Shown here: positions 1 through 7,315 of the stretch, one piece after another
Layout: the number at the start of each line of letters is the position of its first letter
How positions within the stretch are numbered: position 1 is the stretch's first letter
DNA from: Desulfovibrio sp.
GTDB lineage: Bacteria; Desulfobacterota; Desulfovibrionia; Desulfovibrionales; Desulfovibrionaceae
Assembly: GCA_031275955.1 (NCBI GenBank)
Contig: JAISNZ010000185.1
Coordinates: forward strand, 1-15,822
DNA: 15,822 nt
Direction of reading: 5' to 3'
Made by a program: the position numbers and the translations under genes
Notes under the pieces: generated by a model
What the model was told of the DNA's origin: nothing
The model's database searches: none
The model's input: only the letters and a program-made list of their open reading frames with translations

Positions 1-1
1 C

Positions 2-316
2 GAAACGCCGGAAGATCGGTACGGGTCAACGGAAGCGGGCGGCGGGGAGACAACCGTCTCCCGGGAGGGGGACCCGCTCTGGATTCATTCGCGCGCGCCG
101 GAGGATCTCCCGGAGGACAGTCCCCGTCTTTCCTCGCGGCGCGGCGGAAAGAAACGCGGCCGGGGAGGGAAGGAGGACAGGCAGAGGGAGGTTCCGGAGG
201 GCCTGAAACGGCGGCGTTTACCGGCCTTCTTCCTGCGCCTGTTCACTCTGGGGGCGCTTCTCGCCGCCGGCTACCTTTTCCTGACCGGCCGGGGGTGTTC
301 CCCGGCGGGCCTGTAA
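2..316 (+). CDS. C-terminal part of an unknown membrane-anchored protein
   Basis: The frame is open from the first bases of the window to the TAA at 314-316, so only the last 104 residues or so are seen. The visible part is a long polar, highly charged stretch rich in Glu, Arg, Gly and Pro. A run of basic residues comes next, then a single hydrophobic segment (about LPAFFLRLFTLGALLAAGYL) about 10 residues before the end, typical of a C-terminal membrane anchor. I recognise no family. The reading rests on the uninterrupted GC-rich frame, the sensible basic-then-hydrophobic order and the GC hairpins directly after the stop. It could also be the C-terminus of a zinc-ribbon or TPR-type anchored protein, but the domain that would decide this lies outside the window. 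Confidence 0.5.
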   Translation, partial: ETPEDRYGSTEAGGGETTVSREGDPLWIHSRAPEDLPEDSPRLSSRRGGKKRGRGGKEDRQREVPEGLKRRRLPAFFLRLFTLGALLAAGYLFLTGRGCSPAGL

Positions 317-346
317 TGCGGTTTTCCGATCCGCCTCCCCCGCAGC

Positions 347-392
347 CGGGGCTACGCCCCGAACCCCGCCGGGGGGGCGTCATGCCCCCCGG
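347..392. repeat. Twin GC hairpins, REP-like
   Basis: Two adjacent inverted repeats lie just after the stop at 316. CGGGGC (347-352) pairs with GCCCCG (356-361) across TAC, and GGGGGGC (372-378) pairs with GCCCCCC (384-390) across five bases. No T-run follows, so a classical intrinsic terminator is not obvious. The 12-base string GCCCCGAACCCC (356-367) recurs at 10323-10334 in a similar palindrome after another stop codon, which suggests a dispersed REP-type element that may stop transcription or protect mRNA ends. Confidence 0.5.
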
Positions 393-481
393 ACCCCTTC
401 ATTTTAAGGGAAAATGCCGGCAAAAGTTGTCCGGCCAGGAAAAAATCCGGGAAAATATGCAATTTCCCGCCCCATACCCCT

Positions 482-509
482 TTGAAAATCCGGAATTTTC
501 CGCTATAGG
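482..509 (+). promoter_or_regulatory. Candidate sigma70 promoter for the M23 peptidase operon
   Basis: TTGAAA (482-487) and TATAGG (504-509) are separated by 16 bases. The first matches the -35 consensus at 5 of 6 positions and the second the -10 consensus at 4 of 6. The spacer contains a short palindrome, AAAAT-CCGGA-ATTTT, which could be an operator. It lies about 115 bases before the gene start. This is inference from sequence only. Confidence 0.4.
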
Positions 510-624
510 GGGGAAAATGTTCCGCTTCTTCCGCGCCGCACCCGCTGCCCACGGCCTCCCGCGCCTTTCGCCGGGACCCTGACCACGGAAACCGCCGGCA
601 TGGCTCCGTCCTTCCGGCAAGAGG

Positions 625-2016
625 ATGACCGCCCAGCGCATGGCAAAGATCCCCCCCCTTCTGTGGAAGGCCCTGTCCAGGCCGCATAGCAAAGGCCTTG
701 GGCTAATCCTCTGTCTGGCCCTGATCCTGTCCGGCGGCAGTCTTTTTCTGCATTCCCTCCCCCCGGAAGACCCGGACGCCGAGACCATTCTGGTGATCAA
801 TGAACTGACCCCCGAGGAACTGGCCGCCACAGGGGATGACGCCGTGGGCAGGGACCTTTCCCAGGCCATGGAAGAGGAACAGGGGGGTCTGCACACGGGC
901 ATCATCAGCACCGGCGATACGGCGGGCGGCCTTCTCCAGACCTGGCTTTCCGCCCAGGACACCCACAATCTCCTGGCCGTCTGCGATCCCGTGTATTCCC
1001 TTAGCCGCATCCGGGCCGGGCAGCCCTATCTGGCCCTGCTGGAGGGAAACAGCCTCATTCGTTTCGAGTACGAAATCGACAGCGAAAAAAAGCTGGTCGT
1101 CACCCGCGAAGGCGCATCCTACACCGCCGTTCTGGAGGTCATCGCCTACGATGTCCGCCTGGAGCGGGTGGAAGGCTTCATTGACGCCAGCCTGTTCCTC
1201 TCCATGGCCAACCAGGGGGAAGGCCCCGCCCTGGCTTTGGCCCTCGCGGAAATTTTCGCCTGGGAGATCAATTTTTTCCGTGACATCCACCCCGGCGACA
1301 GCTTCTCCGTGCTGGTGGAGAAACGGTACAGGAACGGCTCCTTCAACAGCTACGGCACCCTGCTGGCCGCGAGATTCATCAACCAGGGCAATGTTTACGA
1401 AGCCTACGCCTTTTCCGCGGACCCCAACGGCCCTCCCGGCTACTACACCGCAACCGGCGACAGCGTGAAACGCGCCTTTCTCAAGGCTCCCCTGGCCTTC
1501 ACCCGCATCAGTTCCGGCTTCAACCTCAGGCGTTTCCACCCCATCTTCCATGAGATCCGGCAGCACCCGGCCATTGATTACGCCGCCCCCACAGGAACCC
1601 CGGTCAAGGCCATCGGCAACGGGCAGGTCGTCTTCCTCGGTTCCGGCAAAGGCGCGGGCAACTATATCGCGCTCAAGCACCCCAACGGCTATGAATCCAT
1701 GTACCTGCACCTGAACGGCTTTGCCAGGGGCCTGCTCAAGGGCAAACGGGTCGCCCAGGGGGAAATCATCGGCTATGTGGGCAGTACCGGCTACGCTACA
1801 GGCCCGCATCTGGATTTTCGCATGAAAAAGGACGGAAAGTATATCAACCCCGGCGCCCTCCTCTCTCCGCGGGCGGAGCCCCTGGCCAGAAATACCCTGG
1901 AGGCGTTCAAAACCAGGCGTGACCTCTACCGGCAGTATCTGGGCGGAGAAAAGAGTCTGGCGGAATACCGCCGCGATGCGGATGCCACCCTGAAAAAGGA
2001 ACATACCCTGCAATGA
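625..2016 (+). CDS. M23-family metalloendopeptidase, membrane-anchored (MepM-like)
   Basis: Predicted zinc peptidase that cuts peptide cross-links in the cell wall, acting in the periplasm from an N-terminal anchor. Residues 23-43 are a hydrophobic segment after a basic start. Residues of roughly 120-290 resemble the propeptide/OapA-like middle region of MepM-type proteins, and the catalytic LytM/M23 domain occupies about 295-415. Zinc-site residues visible are H314 and D318 (HPAID) and the catalytic-loop H362 (YLHL). The last motif reads H395-L-D397 (GPHLDF), where most family members have HxH, so Asp may be the third metal ligand or activity may be altered. The 463-residue length is normal for this class. 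The ATG at 625 has AAGAGG immediately upstream with almost no spacer, so the in-frame ATG at 640 is a possible alternative. The end overlaps the next gene by 4 bases, indicating translational coupling. Confidence 0.9.
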   Translation: MTAQRMAKIPPLLWKALSRPHSKGLGLILCLALILSGGSLFLHSLPPEDPDAETILVINELTPEELAATGDDAVGRDLSQAMEEEQGGLHTGIISTGDTAGGLLQTWLSAQDTHNLLAVCDPVYSLSRIRAGQPYLALLEGNSLIRFEYEIDSEKKLVVTREGASYTAVLEVIAYDVRLERVEGFIDASLFLSMANQGEGPALALALAEIFAWEINFFRDIHPGDSFSVLVEKRYRNGSFNSYGTLLAARFINQGNVYEAYAFSADPNGPPGYYTATGDSVKRAFLKAPLAFTRISSGFNLRRFHPIFHEIRQHPAIDYAAPTGTPVKAIGNGQVVFLGSGKGAGNYIALKHPNGYESMYLHLNGFARGLLKGKRVAQGEIIGYVGSTGYATGPHLDFRMKKDGKYINPGALLSPRAEPLARNTLEAFKTRRDLYRQYLGGEKSLAEYRRDADATLKKEHTLQ

Positions 2017-3104
2017 GCGACGCCACCTTGACCCACAAGGATCTTGCCGGACTGCTGGGGGTCTCGGAAACCACCGTCAAGAGCTATCGCCGCAAATTCC
2101 CCGGTTGCATCCCTGTGGCCAGCCGGGGCAAGCCCATCCGTTTCACCGCCGGGGCCAAGGATGTGGCTTTCAAAATCCGCGACCTTTTCGCCCTGGGCAT
2201 GTCCGTGGAAGAGGTCCGCCTGCGCCTGGGCCAGGAATTTCCCTGGATCGCCGCGAGCGGGCAGCGTCCCCCTCCCTCCCGGAGCGACAAGACCGCCGTC
2301 GCCCCGGAACTGGCCTCGGGAATGAGTACCGTGGCCAAAAGCATGGTGTCCATAACCCAGCAGCAGAAGGCTCTCCTCGCCCGTATGCAGGGGATTGAAA
2401 CCATGCTGGAGGGACTTGGCCTCCAGGGCTCCGTGGATGCCGAGGCCCTGCGCCGGGCCGAGGCCGCCAGGGCGAGGGAAACCCTTGTGGAAGCGCGCCT
2501 GGACCGCCTGGACGCGGCCTCCCGGGAACTTTCCCAATCCCTTGCTTCCCTGGCCAGCGACCTGGGCGCCTTCCTGGCCAGGCACGAAGGAACGCAGACA
2601 ACCGCCCCGGACGCCAACCCCGCCCCCTCCCGGGAACAACCGTCCGCCCGGCGCATTCCCCTGCGCCAGGGGACAAATATTTCTCCTCCCCAGACCCTCA
2701 CCCCCGCCCCGTCCGAGGCGCGCGCGCTGGAACCGCCGCGCAGCTTCCTTTCCCTGCCTCTGGTGGCGCGCACCGAGCAGGGACACTACGTCAGCGCCGG
2801 CGGACGCAGCCGGGGACGCTTTTGCCTGAACGATCTCAAGGCGATGCTGGCCTACGGCTTCACTCCCCCCCATCACTTTACCCTCAAATGGGAAAACCAG
2901 GGACAGGACTGGCTGCTGCTGCTGGAACAGGCCTCGCCCCCGGATCGACCCCTGGACATCCCCCCGCGGACCTACAGCCTCCGGCTCATGGAACTGTCCA
3001 GCCAAAAGGGCAACACTGTGGTGGAAATCCTGGAACTCCACAAGGGCGACGACGCCGTGCATCCCGTGGAGATCTGCTCCATCATCAACTCCTTCGGGGA
3101 ATAA
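2013..3104 (+). CDS. MerR-type HTH protein with coiled coil and unknown C-terminal domain
   Basis: The first 80 residues or so form a MerR-like winged helix-turn-helix: LAGLLGVSETTVKSYRRKFP, then a wing and a helix with GMSVEEVRLRL. About residues 105-195 are rich in Ala, Glu, Arg and Leu heptads, predicted coiled coil for dimerisation. A Pro-rich linker follows (about 200-240). The last 115 residues or so are compact, with alternating hydrophobic and charged residues, and match no domain I can name. At 363 residues it is much longer than a classical MerR regulator and lacks the effector-binding cysteines of metal-sensing members near the HTH. The ATGA overlap with the peptidase gene suggests co-translation and a job linked to the envelope, division or chromosome rather than a metal operon. 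Regulator versus structural DNA-binding protein cannot be settled from sequence. Confidence 0.75.
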   Translation: MSDATLTHKDLAGLLGVSETTVKSYRRKFPGCIPVASRGKPIRFTAGAKDVAFKIRDLFALGMSVEEVRLRLGQEFPWIAASGQRPPPSRSDKTAVAPELASGMSTVAKSMVSITQQQKALLARMQGIETMLEGLGLQGSVDAEALRRAEAARARETLVEARLDRLDAASRELSQSLASLASDLGAFLARHEGTQTTAPDANPAPSREQPSARRIPLRQGTNISPPQTLTPAPSEARALEPPRSFLSLPLVARTEQGHYVSAGGRSRGRFCLNDLKAMLAYGFTPPHHFTLKWENQGQDWLLLLEQASPPDRPLDIPPRTYSLRLMELSSQKGNTVVEILELHKGDDAVHPVEICSIINSFGE

Positions 3105-3124
3105 AGCCTTTTCAAAAAAAGGCT
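3105..3124. terminator. Short AT-rich hairpin directly after the stop codon
   Basis: AGCCTTTT (3105-3112) and AAAAGGCT (3117-3124) form a perfect 8-base stem with a 4-base loop, starting at the base after the TAA. No T-run follows on the + strand. It may act as a weak attenuator or mRNA 3' end between the HTH gene and the small membrane-protein gene 18 bases further on. Confidence 0.35.
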
Positions 3125-3142
3125 CCGGGATCGTAAGACGCA

Positions 3143-3583
3143 ATGGCCTCCTCCCCTTCGCCCCAGGCCGAATCCCTTGCCCGCCGCTATCCCCTTCTGC
3201 GCAGCGTCCCGCCGGAACAGCGTTCCCGGGTGTTGCGGGCCGCCATCCTCAACCCCCTGATCCTCGGAATCATCCTGTCCTTCACCCTGCTGGCCATGCC
3301 CCCGTACATGGACATCACCTTCCGCCTTCTGGACGTGAACCGGGAAGCCAACTTCGCCCTCAAGGCGGGCAAGATCATCCTGCTGACCCTGCCCCCCATG
3401 AGCCTCGCCCTCTTCCTGCTGACCCGCTTCCTCCTGCCCCTCTCCCTGCGCAGGGTCATGCGCAAACGCGGCTTTGATCCGGACGCCGCCCCTGCCGAAG
3501 AGGCCCGCAAACGCCCCTCTCCCTCCGCCTCTCCGCCGCGCTGGAAAAAGAAAAAACGCCCCAAGGACCAGGACGCCCCATAG
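3143..3583 (+). CDS. Small two-helix membrane protein, unknown function
   Basis: A 146-residue protein with two predicted membrane helices, about residues 33-51 (AILNPLILGIILSFTLLAM) and 78-98, separated by a loop with MDITFRLLDVNREANF. A strongly basic C-terminal tail follows (RKRPSPSASPPRWKKKKRP). The basic tail predicts that both ends face the cytoplasm. I recognise no family. It is 38 bases downstream of the HTH gene on the same strand and probably shares its transcript, although a hairpin stands between them. The ribosome binding site is weak (TAAGA upstream). Confidence 0.65.
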   Translation: MASSPSPQAESLARRYPLLRSVPPEQRSRVLRAAILNPLILGIILSFTLLAMPPYMDITFRLLDVNREANFALKAGKIILLTLPPMSLALFLLTRFLLPLSLRRVMRKRGFDPDAAPAEEARKRPSPSASPPRWKKKKRPKDQDAP

Positions 3584-3811
3584 CTGCTGACGGCTCAAGA
3601 TTTCCCTGAAATCACTGCCGCTTTTGAAAAAGGGACTCGCGCTGTTTTTTATTTGTTTCAGCGCTGCCTTCCTGGTTCGTGAACCGCGCTATGGCATTTT
3701 ACGCTTGAAACAGTTCGCTTACGGCCAGCCGGCCTGCCCCTGTTTCGCGGCAAGGATTCGCGGGCGAATCCTTGCAGGGCGAGTTACACCTTTTCAATGC
3801 TAATTCGCTCT
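3584..3811. other. Structured convergent intergenic region
   Basis: The gap between two convergent transcription units contains several nested inverted repeats and a T-rich run (3645-3658). AGCGC (3660-3664) with GCGCT (3686-3690) encloses GGTTC (3674-3678) with GAACC (3681-3685). GAAACAG (3707-3713) pairs with CTGTTTC (3740-3746), and a 12-base perfect stem lies at 3750-3775. No open frame looks real. It is a likely bidirectional termination zone, and a small structured RNA is possible. Confidence 0.5.
3750..3775. terminator. 12-base perfect stem, probable end of the minus-strand operon
   Basis: GCAAGGATTCGC (3750-3761) and GCGAATCCTTGC (3764-3775) are perfect inverted complements around GG. 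The palindrome lies 37 bases past the stop of the last minus-strand gene. It lacks a U-tract on either strand, so Rho-independent termination would be atypical. A repeat element or an mRNA-stabilising structure is the alternative. Confidence 0.45.
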
Positions 3812-4948
3812 CTATTCGCCGCTGCGGATTGCCGCGTACGGCTCCAGCGCGCTCGCGGCCAGGGCCGGATACAGCGCCGTCAGCACGCCCACGGCGATTG
3901 TCGCGGCCATGGTCAGGACCATCCTGCTCAGGACAAAGCCCAGAAAGGACAGCCCGGAGACTCCGGCCAGGCCGGAACCGGCCAGGCCGGAACCGGCCAG
4001 GATCAGCCAGACCAGCGCAAGGGCCATGCCCAGAAGGCTCCCCAGCCCGGCAAGCGCGGCGGCTTCCCCGATAACCAGACTGAAAACAAAGGCGTTTCTG
4101 GCGCCCATGGCCTTGAGCAGGCCGAATTCCCGCCTGCGCTCGCTCGTCATCAGGGCGAACATGGCTCCTGTCACCAGCAGCACCCCGAGGACCACAAGGG
4201 CGGTGGCTATGCCAAAACCCCCTCCCCGCAAAAGACCGTAGAGCTGATCGTTGATGGTCTTGAGCATTTCCGGGCGGGCGATGACTTCAATACTGGGGAT
4301 GTTCGTCTCCAGCTTGTTGACCATGAAGTCGAGAAAGGCGTCTTTCCGCAGCCGGATCAGAATCCAGGAGGGCTCCGCCAGGAAGGCGTCCGGCGAGGGG
4401 AAAAAGATCGCGCCGTCGAGAAAGGTTTCCGTTTCCCGCAGACGGCCCGCCACGGGCAAGCCTTCCAGAAGGCCGTCGGGAATCTTGTCCTCCTCAATCC
4501 GCGCCCCCAGCACAACCCCGGCGGGCCTTTCCCGCAATTCCCGGGAACTCTTTCCCTCCAGCCAGGGGAGAACCACAAAATCCGTTGCCGGGTCAAAACG
4601 GATCAGCGTTGCCCGGACATCCCCCACGGGCGCGCTGCCCAGGTATTTCTGGCGGGTCGCGGCCTCGACCTCGGGAAAATCCTCAAGCCGCCCTTCCGCC
4701 TCGTCCGGCACAACGCCCCGGGCCGGCGGGCCCTTGGCCGGATCGACCTGTCCTGTCTCCTTTGTCCCCGGCGGGACAAGGGCCAGGTCCGATCCCATCA
4801 GCCGGCGGTTGCGCTCAAGCTCCTCCTGAACGCCCCTGGTCGTGAAAAGGGCCGTCAGGACCATGGCAACCGCCAGGGCAACGGCGAAAACGATGAAGAC
4901 GTTATACGCCTTCCGTCCCTTCAGATTGTTCAGCGCGAGATTCCACAT
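3812..4948 (-). CDS. FtsX/MacB-type ABC transporter permease (second permease)
   Basis: A 378-residue permease of the MacB/LolC/FtsX type. There is one N-terminal helix (about residues 17-37, VFIVFAVALAVAMVLTALF), then a periplasmic domain of about 200 residues, then three C-terminal helices. The coupling motif SERRREFGLLKAMGARNAFVF is present, and the protein ends in EPYAAIRSGE. This class moves lipoproteins, small molecules or mechanical force across the inner membrane using a cytoplasmic ATPase; it does not form a classical import channel. It is the last gene of the minus-strand cluster, 39 bases after the Asp-box propeller gene, and has no ATPase of its own. It probably pairs with the upstream permease and the single ATPase (6602-7309) in a LolCDE-like heteromer. 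A 15-base repeat in a C-terminal helix encodes LAGSG twice. Confidence 0.88.
   Translation of the reverse strand: MWNLALNNLKGRKAYNVFIVFAVALAVAMVLTALFTTRGVQEELERNRRLMGSDLALVPPGTKETGQVDPAKGPPARGVVPDEAEGRLEDFPEVEAATRQKYLGSAPVGDVRATLIRFDPATDFVVLPWLEGKSSRELRERPAGVVLGARIEEDKIPDGLLEGLPVAGRLRETETFLDGAIFFPSPDAFLAEPSWILIRLRKDAFLDFMVNKLETNIPSIEVIARPEMLKTINDQLYGLLRGGGFGIATALVVLGVLLVTGAMFALMTSERRREFGLLKAMGARNAFVFSLVIGEAAALAGLGSLLGMALALVWLILAGSGLAGSGLAGVSGLSFLGFVLSRMVLTMAATIAVGVLTALYPALAASALEPYAAIRSGE
3963..4001. repeat. In-frame 15-base tandem repeat inside the permease gene
   Basis: CCGGCCAGGCCGGAA occurs at 3963-3977 and 3978-3992, followed by a 9-base partial copy to 4001. On the coding (minus) strand it encodes repeated LAGSG within a predicted membrane helix or loop. 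Because the unit is five codons, gain or loss would keep the frame. Confidence 0.8.
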
Positions 4949-4987
4949 AGGTCATTCTTTTTCCTGATTGCCGCCTGAGTCGGGTTG

Positions 4988-6151
4988 CTACCAGACGGGC
5001 CGGCGGGGATCGTTGGCGGTTTTTCTCCTTCTGCGCAGAAAGAGCAAAAGGCCCGCAAGGATCAGCGCCGCGCCCGCCGCGATGGCGTACAGGACGAAGG
5101 GGGAATCGCCGCCCGGGCGCGACAGCCCTTCCGCCTGCGTATCCGTGTAGGACAAAAGGCCGAAGGTTGTGCCGGCGAGCAGGACGGGAGGTCTGGCGGG
5201 CATCATGCGCATGGTGTGCAGGAAAGGATTTTCCAGGCCGACGTTGATGTCCTTCCAGGTCGCGCCCCCGTCCTCGCTCCGGTACGCCCCGCCCCAGGCC
5301 CCGGCATAGATCAGGCCGGAGTAGCGCGCATCCGAGGCGAAAGAAAAGATGGTGGTGGTCAGCAGCTCGGTCTCTTCCCAGGTTCTTCCGCCGTCCACCG
5401 TCCGGAAAGCGCCTCCGTTGGCGTCGCCGACATAGACGTCCGTCGGGGTTGCCGGATGGTAGGCCCCCGCCAGCACGATGTCGGGGTTTTCCGGATCAAT
5501 ATGCAGGGCGAGAATGCTCAGGCTGCTCAGGCCCTGATTCCTGTCCACCCAGGAGACCCCGCCGTTGCCGCTTTTGAAGACCCCGGCGCCGCCCGTGCCA
5601 GCGTACATGAACTGGGGGTTCTTCGGATCGATGGCGATGCAGTTGACGTTGACGGCCCGCTTGAAACCGGAGGTCATGTGCCACCTCTTCCCGCCGTCGG
5701 CGCTGAAGGCCACCCCGTCCTGAATGCCGATATAGAGGAGATTGGGGTCCTTCGGGCTGATGACGATACAACGGACGTACAGGTTGGGAAGCCCCTCGTT
5801 GCTGGCCTGCCAGGTGCTTCCGCCGTCAAGGCTCTTGAAGATTCCCCCGCCTTCAAAGCCGAGGTACAATTCCTTGCTGTTGAGCTGGCTGACCGCCAGG
5901 GAACTCGGCAGGATGCCGCCGGGAAGGGCTGCCCCCAGATCGGCCCAGGTCGCCCCGCTGTCCAGACTTTTTTTCAGGCCCCGGGAGGTGACGGCATACA
6001 GGGTGGAAGGCCGCACGGGGTCGCTGACCAGGGAAACGATATGCACCCCGTCCAGAGCGACCTTGCGCCAGACGTTTTCCTCCGCCCGGAGCGGGGAAAG
6101 GACGGAACAGAAAAGAACAAAAACAAAGAGCAAACGGAATGTCCTGTTCAT
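4988..6151 (-). CDS. Ycf48-like Asp-box beta-propeller with C-terminal membrane anchor
   Basis: The start is set at the ATG at 6151 because AGGA lies 7 bases before it and a clean Sec signal follows (MNRTFRLLFVFVLFCSVLSP, cleavage near LRA-EE). This gives 387 residues. The body carries six BNR/Asp-box repeats of the form S-x-D-G-G-x-T-W: SLDSGATW, SLDGGSTW, SADGGKRW, SGNGGVSW, TVDGGRTW and SEDGGATW. That pattern is typical of sortilin/Ycf48-type propellers. A single helix near the C-terminus (YAIAAGAALILAGLLLFL) followed by RRRRK anchors it with the propeller in the periplasm. Ycf48/HCF136 proteins assist photosystem assembly in phototrophs. An analogous role in assembling the copper or haem enzymes of this operon is inference. 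It sits between the NTF2-like gene and the second permease gene. Confidence 0.82.
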   Translation of the reverse strand: MNRTFRLLFVFVLFCSVLSPLRAEENVWRKVALDGVHIVSLVSDPVRPSTLYAVTSRGLKKSLDSGATWADLGAALPGGILPSSLAVSQLNSKELYLGFEGGGIFKSLDGGSTWQASNEGLPNLYVRCIVISPKDPNLLYIGIQDGVAFSADGGKRWHMTSGFKRAVNVNCIAIDPKNPQFMYAGTGGAGVFKSGNGGVSWVDRNQGLSSLSILALHIDPENPDIVLAGAYHPATPTDVYVGDANGGAFRTVDGGRTWEETELLTTTIFSFASDARYSGLIYAGAWGGAYRSEDGGATWKDINVGLENPFLHTMRMMPARPPVLLAGTTFGLLSYTDTQAEGLSRPGGDSPFVLYAIAAGAALILAGLLLFLRRRRKTANDPRRPVW

Positions 6152-6204
6152 CGTATCATCCTGCATCTTCCGGATATATGCGCTAAAAAGCAAACTTTGC
6201 TTCC

Positions 6205-6612
6205 CTACGGGTGAATGATTTTCCAGACGCGTTTGTCGCGGACCAAATCCATATTCGTGTCGGAAATATACGGGCCGAATCCCAGAGGGACAAGGACTCT
6301 GACGACGACAACGGCTGTATCCTCCGTTATGGTTTCGTCCTTTATTTCCAACTCCATCTCCGGGGAGTACATGGACACCCGGTCCTTGAACTGGTTGATG
6401 GTGTTGTTATAGTGCCGGAGACTGATCAGGCCGTAGGCCCTGTCATAGTCCTGGGCTTTCAAGGCCGCGAAATAGTCTTCCACCACCTGCCGGGGAGAGA
6501 CCTCGGGCATTTTGATGTTGTCGAGATAATAGCGGGTCCCGAAAAATCCCAGCAGGCCTGCCAGGATGAGGCAGACGACGGCCAGGGCCTTTTTTTTCGT
6601 CTTATTCTCCAT
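6205..6612 (-). CDS. Small membrane-anchored NTF2-like (DUF4878-type) protein
   Basis: A 135-residue protein with a basic start (MENKTKKK), one membrane helix or uncleaved signal (about residues 9-26) and a soluble domain. The domain begins SPRQVVEDYFAALKAQDYDRAYGLIS and ends with a Trp-containing strand (KRVWKIIHP). This helix-then-sheet layout with 'YFAAL...DYDRAY' resembles NTF2-like/DUF4878 periplasmic domains, which have no single conserved function. GGAGG lies 8 bases before the ATG, and the start overlaps the ATPase gene end by 11 bases, so it is translationally coupled to the transporter. It may be a periplasmic accessory of the ABC system; this is inference from position. Confidence 0.72.
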   Translation of the reverse strand: MENKTKKKALAVVCLILAGLLGFFGTRYYLDNIKMPEVSPRQVVEDYFAALKAQDYDRAYGLISLRHYNNTINQFKDRVSMYSPEMELEIKDETITEDTAVVVVRVLVPLGFGPYISDTNMDLVRDKRVWKIIHP

Positions 6613-7309
6613 GCCTGGATTCCTCCCCAGCCGCGCTTTCCGGAGACGGTCCGGCCGGATACGGGAATAGCTGCTGGTTTTTCAAAAGGCAGGCGGTCCC
6701 GAGAGCGGCGTAATCCAAGGCGTGGGTCACCATGACGATGGTCACCCCCTGGCGGTTGATGTTCTGAAACAGGCTCATGATCTCCGCCTCGGTCGATTCG
6801 TCCAAATCGCCGGTCGGCTCGTCGGCCAGAATGATGGACGGCCGGTTGATCAGCGCCCTGGCGATTGCCGCCCGGCGCTGTTGTCCGCCGGAGAGCTGGG
6901 AAGGATAGGCCTTTTCCTTGTCGGCTATCCCGACCATGGCCAAAAGGGACCCGGCGAATTCCCTGTCCTCGCGGTTGGGGCTTCTGCCGCCGAAGGCGAT
7001 GGGCAAAAGGACGTTGTCCAGCACGCGCAAGGTCGGAATCAGGCTGGGAAACTGAAACACAAAACCGAGCTTCCGGTTTCTCAGGGCCGCCAGTTCGGGT
7101 TCGGACAGACGCCAGATGTCGACGTCGTCAATGAGCACCCTGCCCTCGTCCGGTCTGGTCAAACCGCCCATGATGCTGAGCAGCGTCGTCTTCCCTCCTC
7201 CGGAGCGCCCGGTGACGAGGACAAAGGCGGAGTCCGCGATCCGCCAGTCTATCCGCTGCAGCACGTCACTGCGCTGATAGCGTTTGCCGATGTTTTCCAG
7301 CCGGATCAT
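6602..7309 (-). CDS. ABC transporter ATPase, LolD/MacB type
   Basis: A 235-residue cytoplasmic ATPase with every key motif: Walker A GRSGGGKT (34-41), Q-loop glutamine Q86 in FVFQFPSLIP, signature LSGGQQ (139-144), Walker B IILADEP (159-165) with the following TGDLD D-loop, and switch histidine H196 (MVTHALD). The TGDLD form and overall length fit the LolD/MacB/FtsE group, matching the two FtsX-type permeases encoded on either side. The gene starts 6 bases after the upstream permease stop and overlaps the NTF2-like gene by 11 bases. Classical nos clusters carry NosF with an ABC-2 permease, so this is a different transporter type in the same genomic setting. Confidence 0.92.
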   Translation of the reverse strand: MIRLENIGKRYQRSDVLQRIDWRIADSAFVLVTGRSGGGKTTLLSIMGGLTRPDEGRVLIDDVDIWRLSEPELAALRNRKLGFVFQFPSLIPTLRVLDNVLLPIAFGGRSPNREDREFAGSLLAMVGIADKEKAYPSQLSGGQQRRAAIARALINRPSIILADEPTGDLDESTEAEIMSLFQNINRQGVTIVMVTHALDYAALGTACLLKNQQLFPYPAGPSPESAAGEESRHGE

Positions 7310-7315
7310 CTCGGA

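Larger units (their letters stand above)
317..624. other. Intergenic region with GC hairpins and AT-rich promoter zone
   Basis: This 308-base gap holds no convincing gene. The first third is made of two strong GC hairpins (347-361 and about 371-391). The middle is AT-richer and contains three copies of GGGAAAAT (408-415, 449-456, 511-518) and the candidate promoter at 482-509. The last 100 bases form the probable leader of the peptidase gene. Confidence 0.6.
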
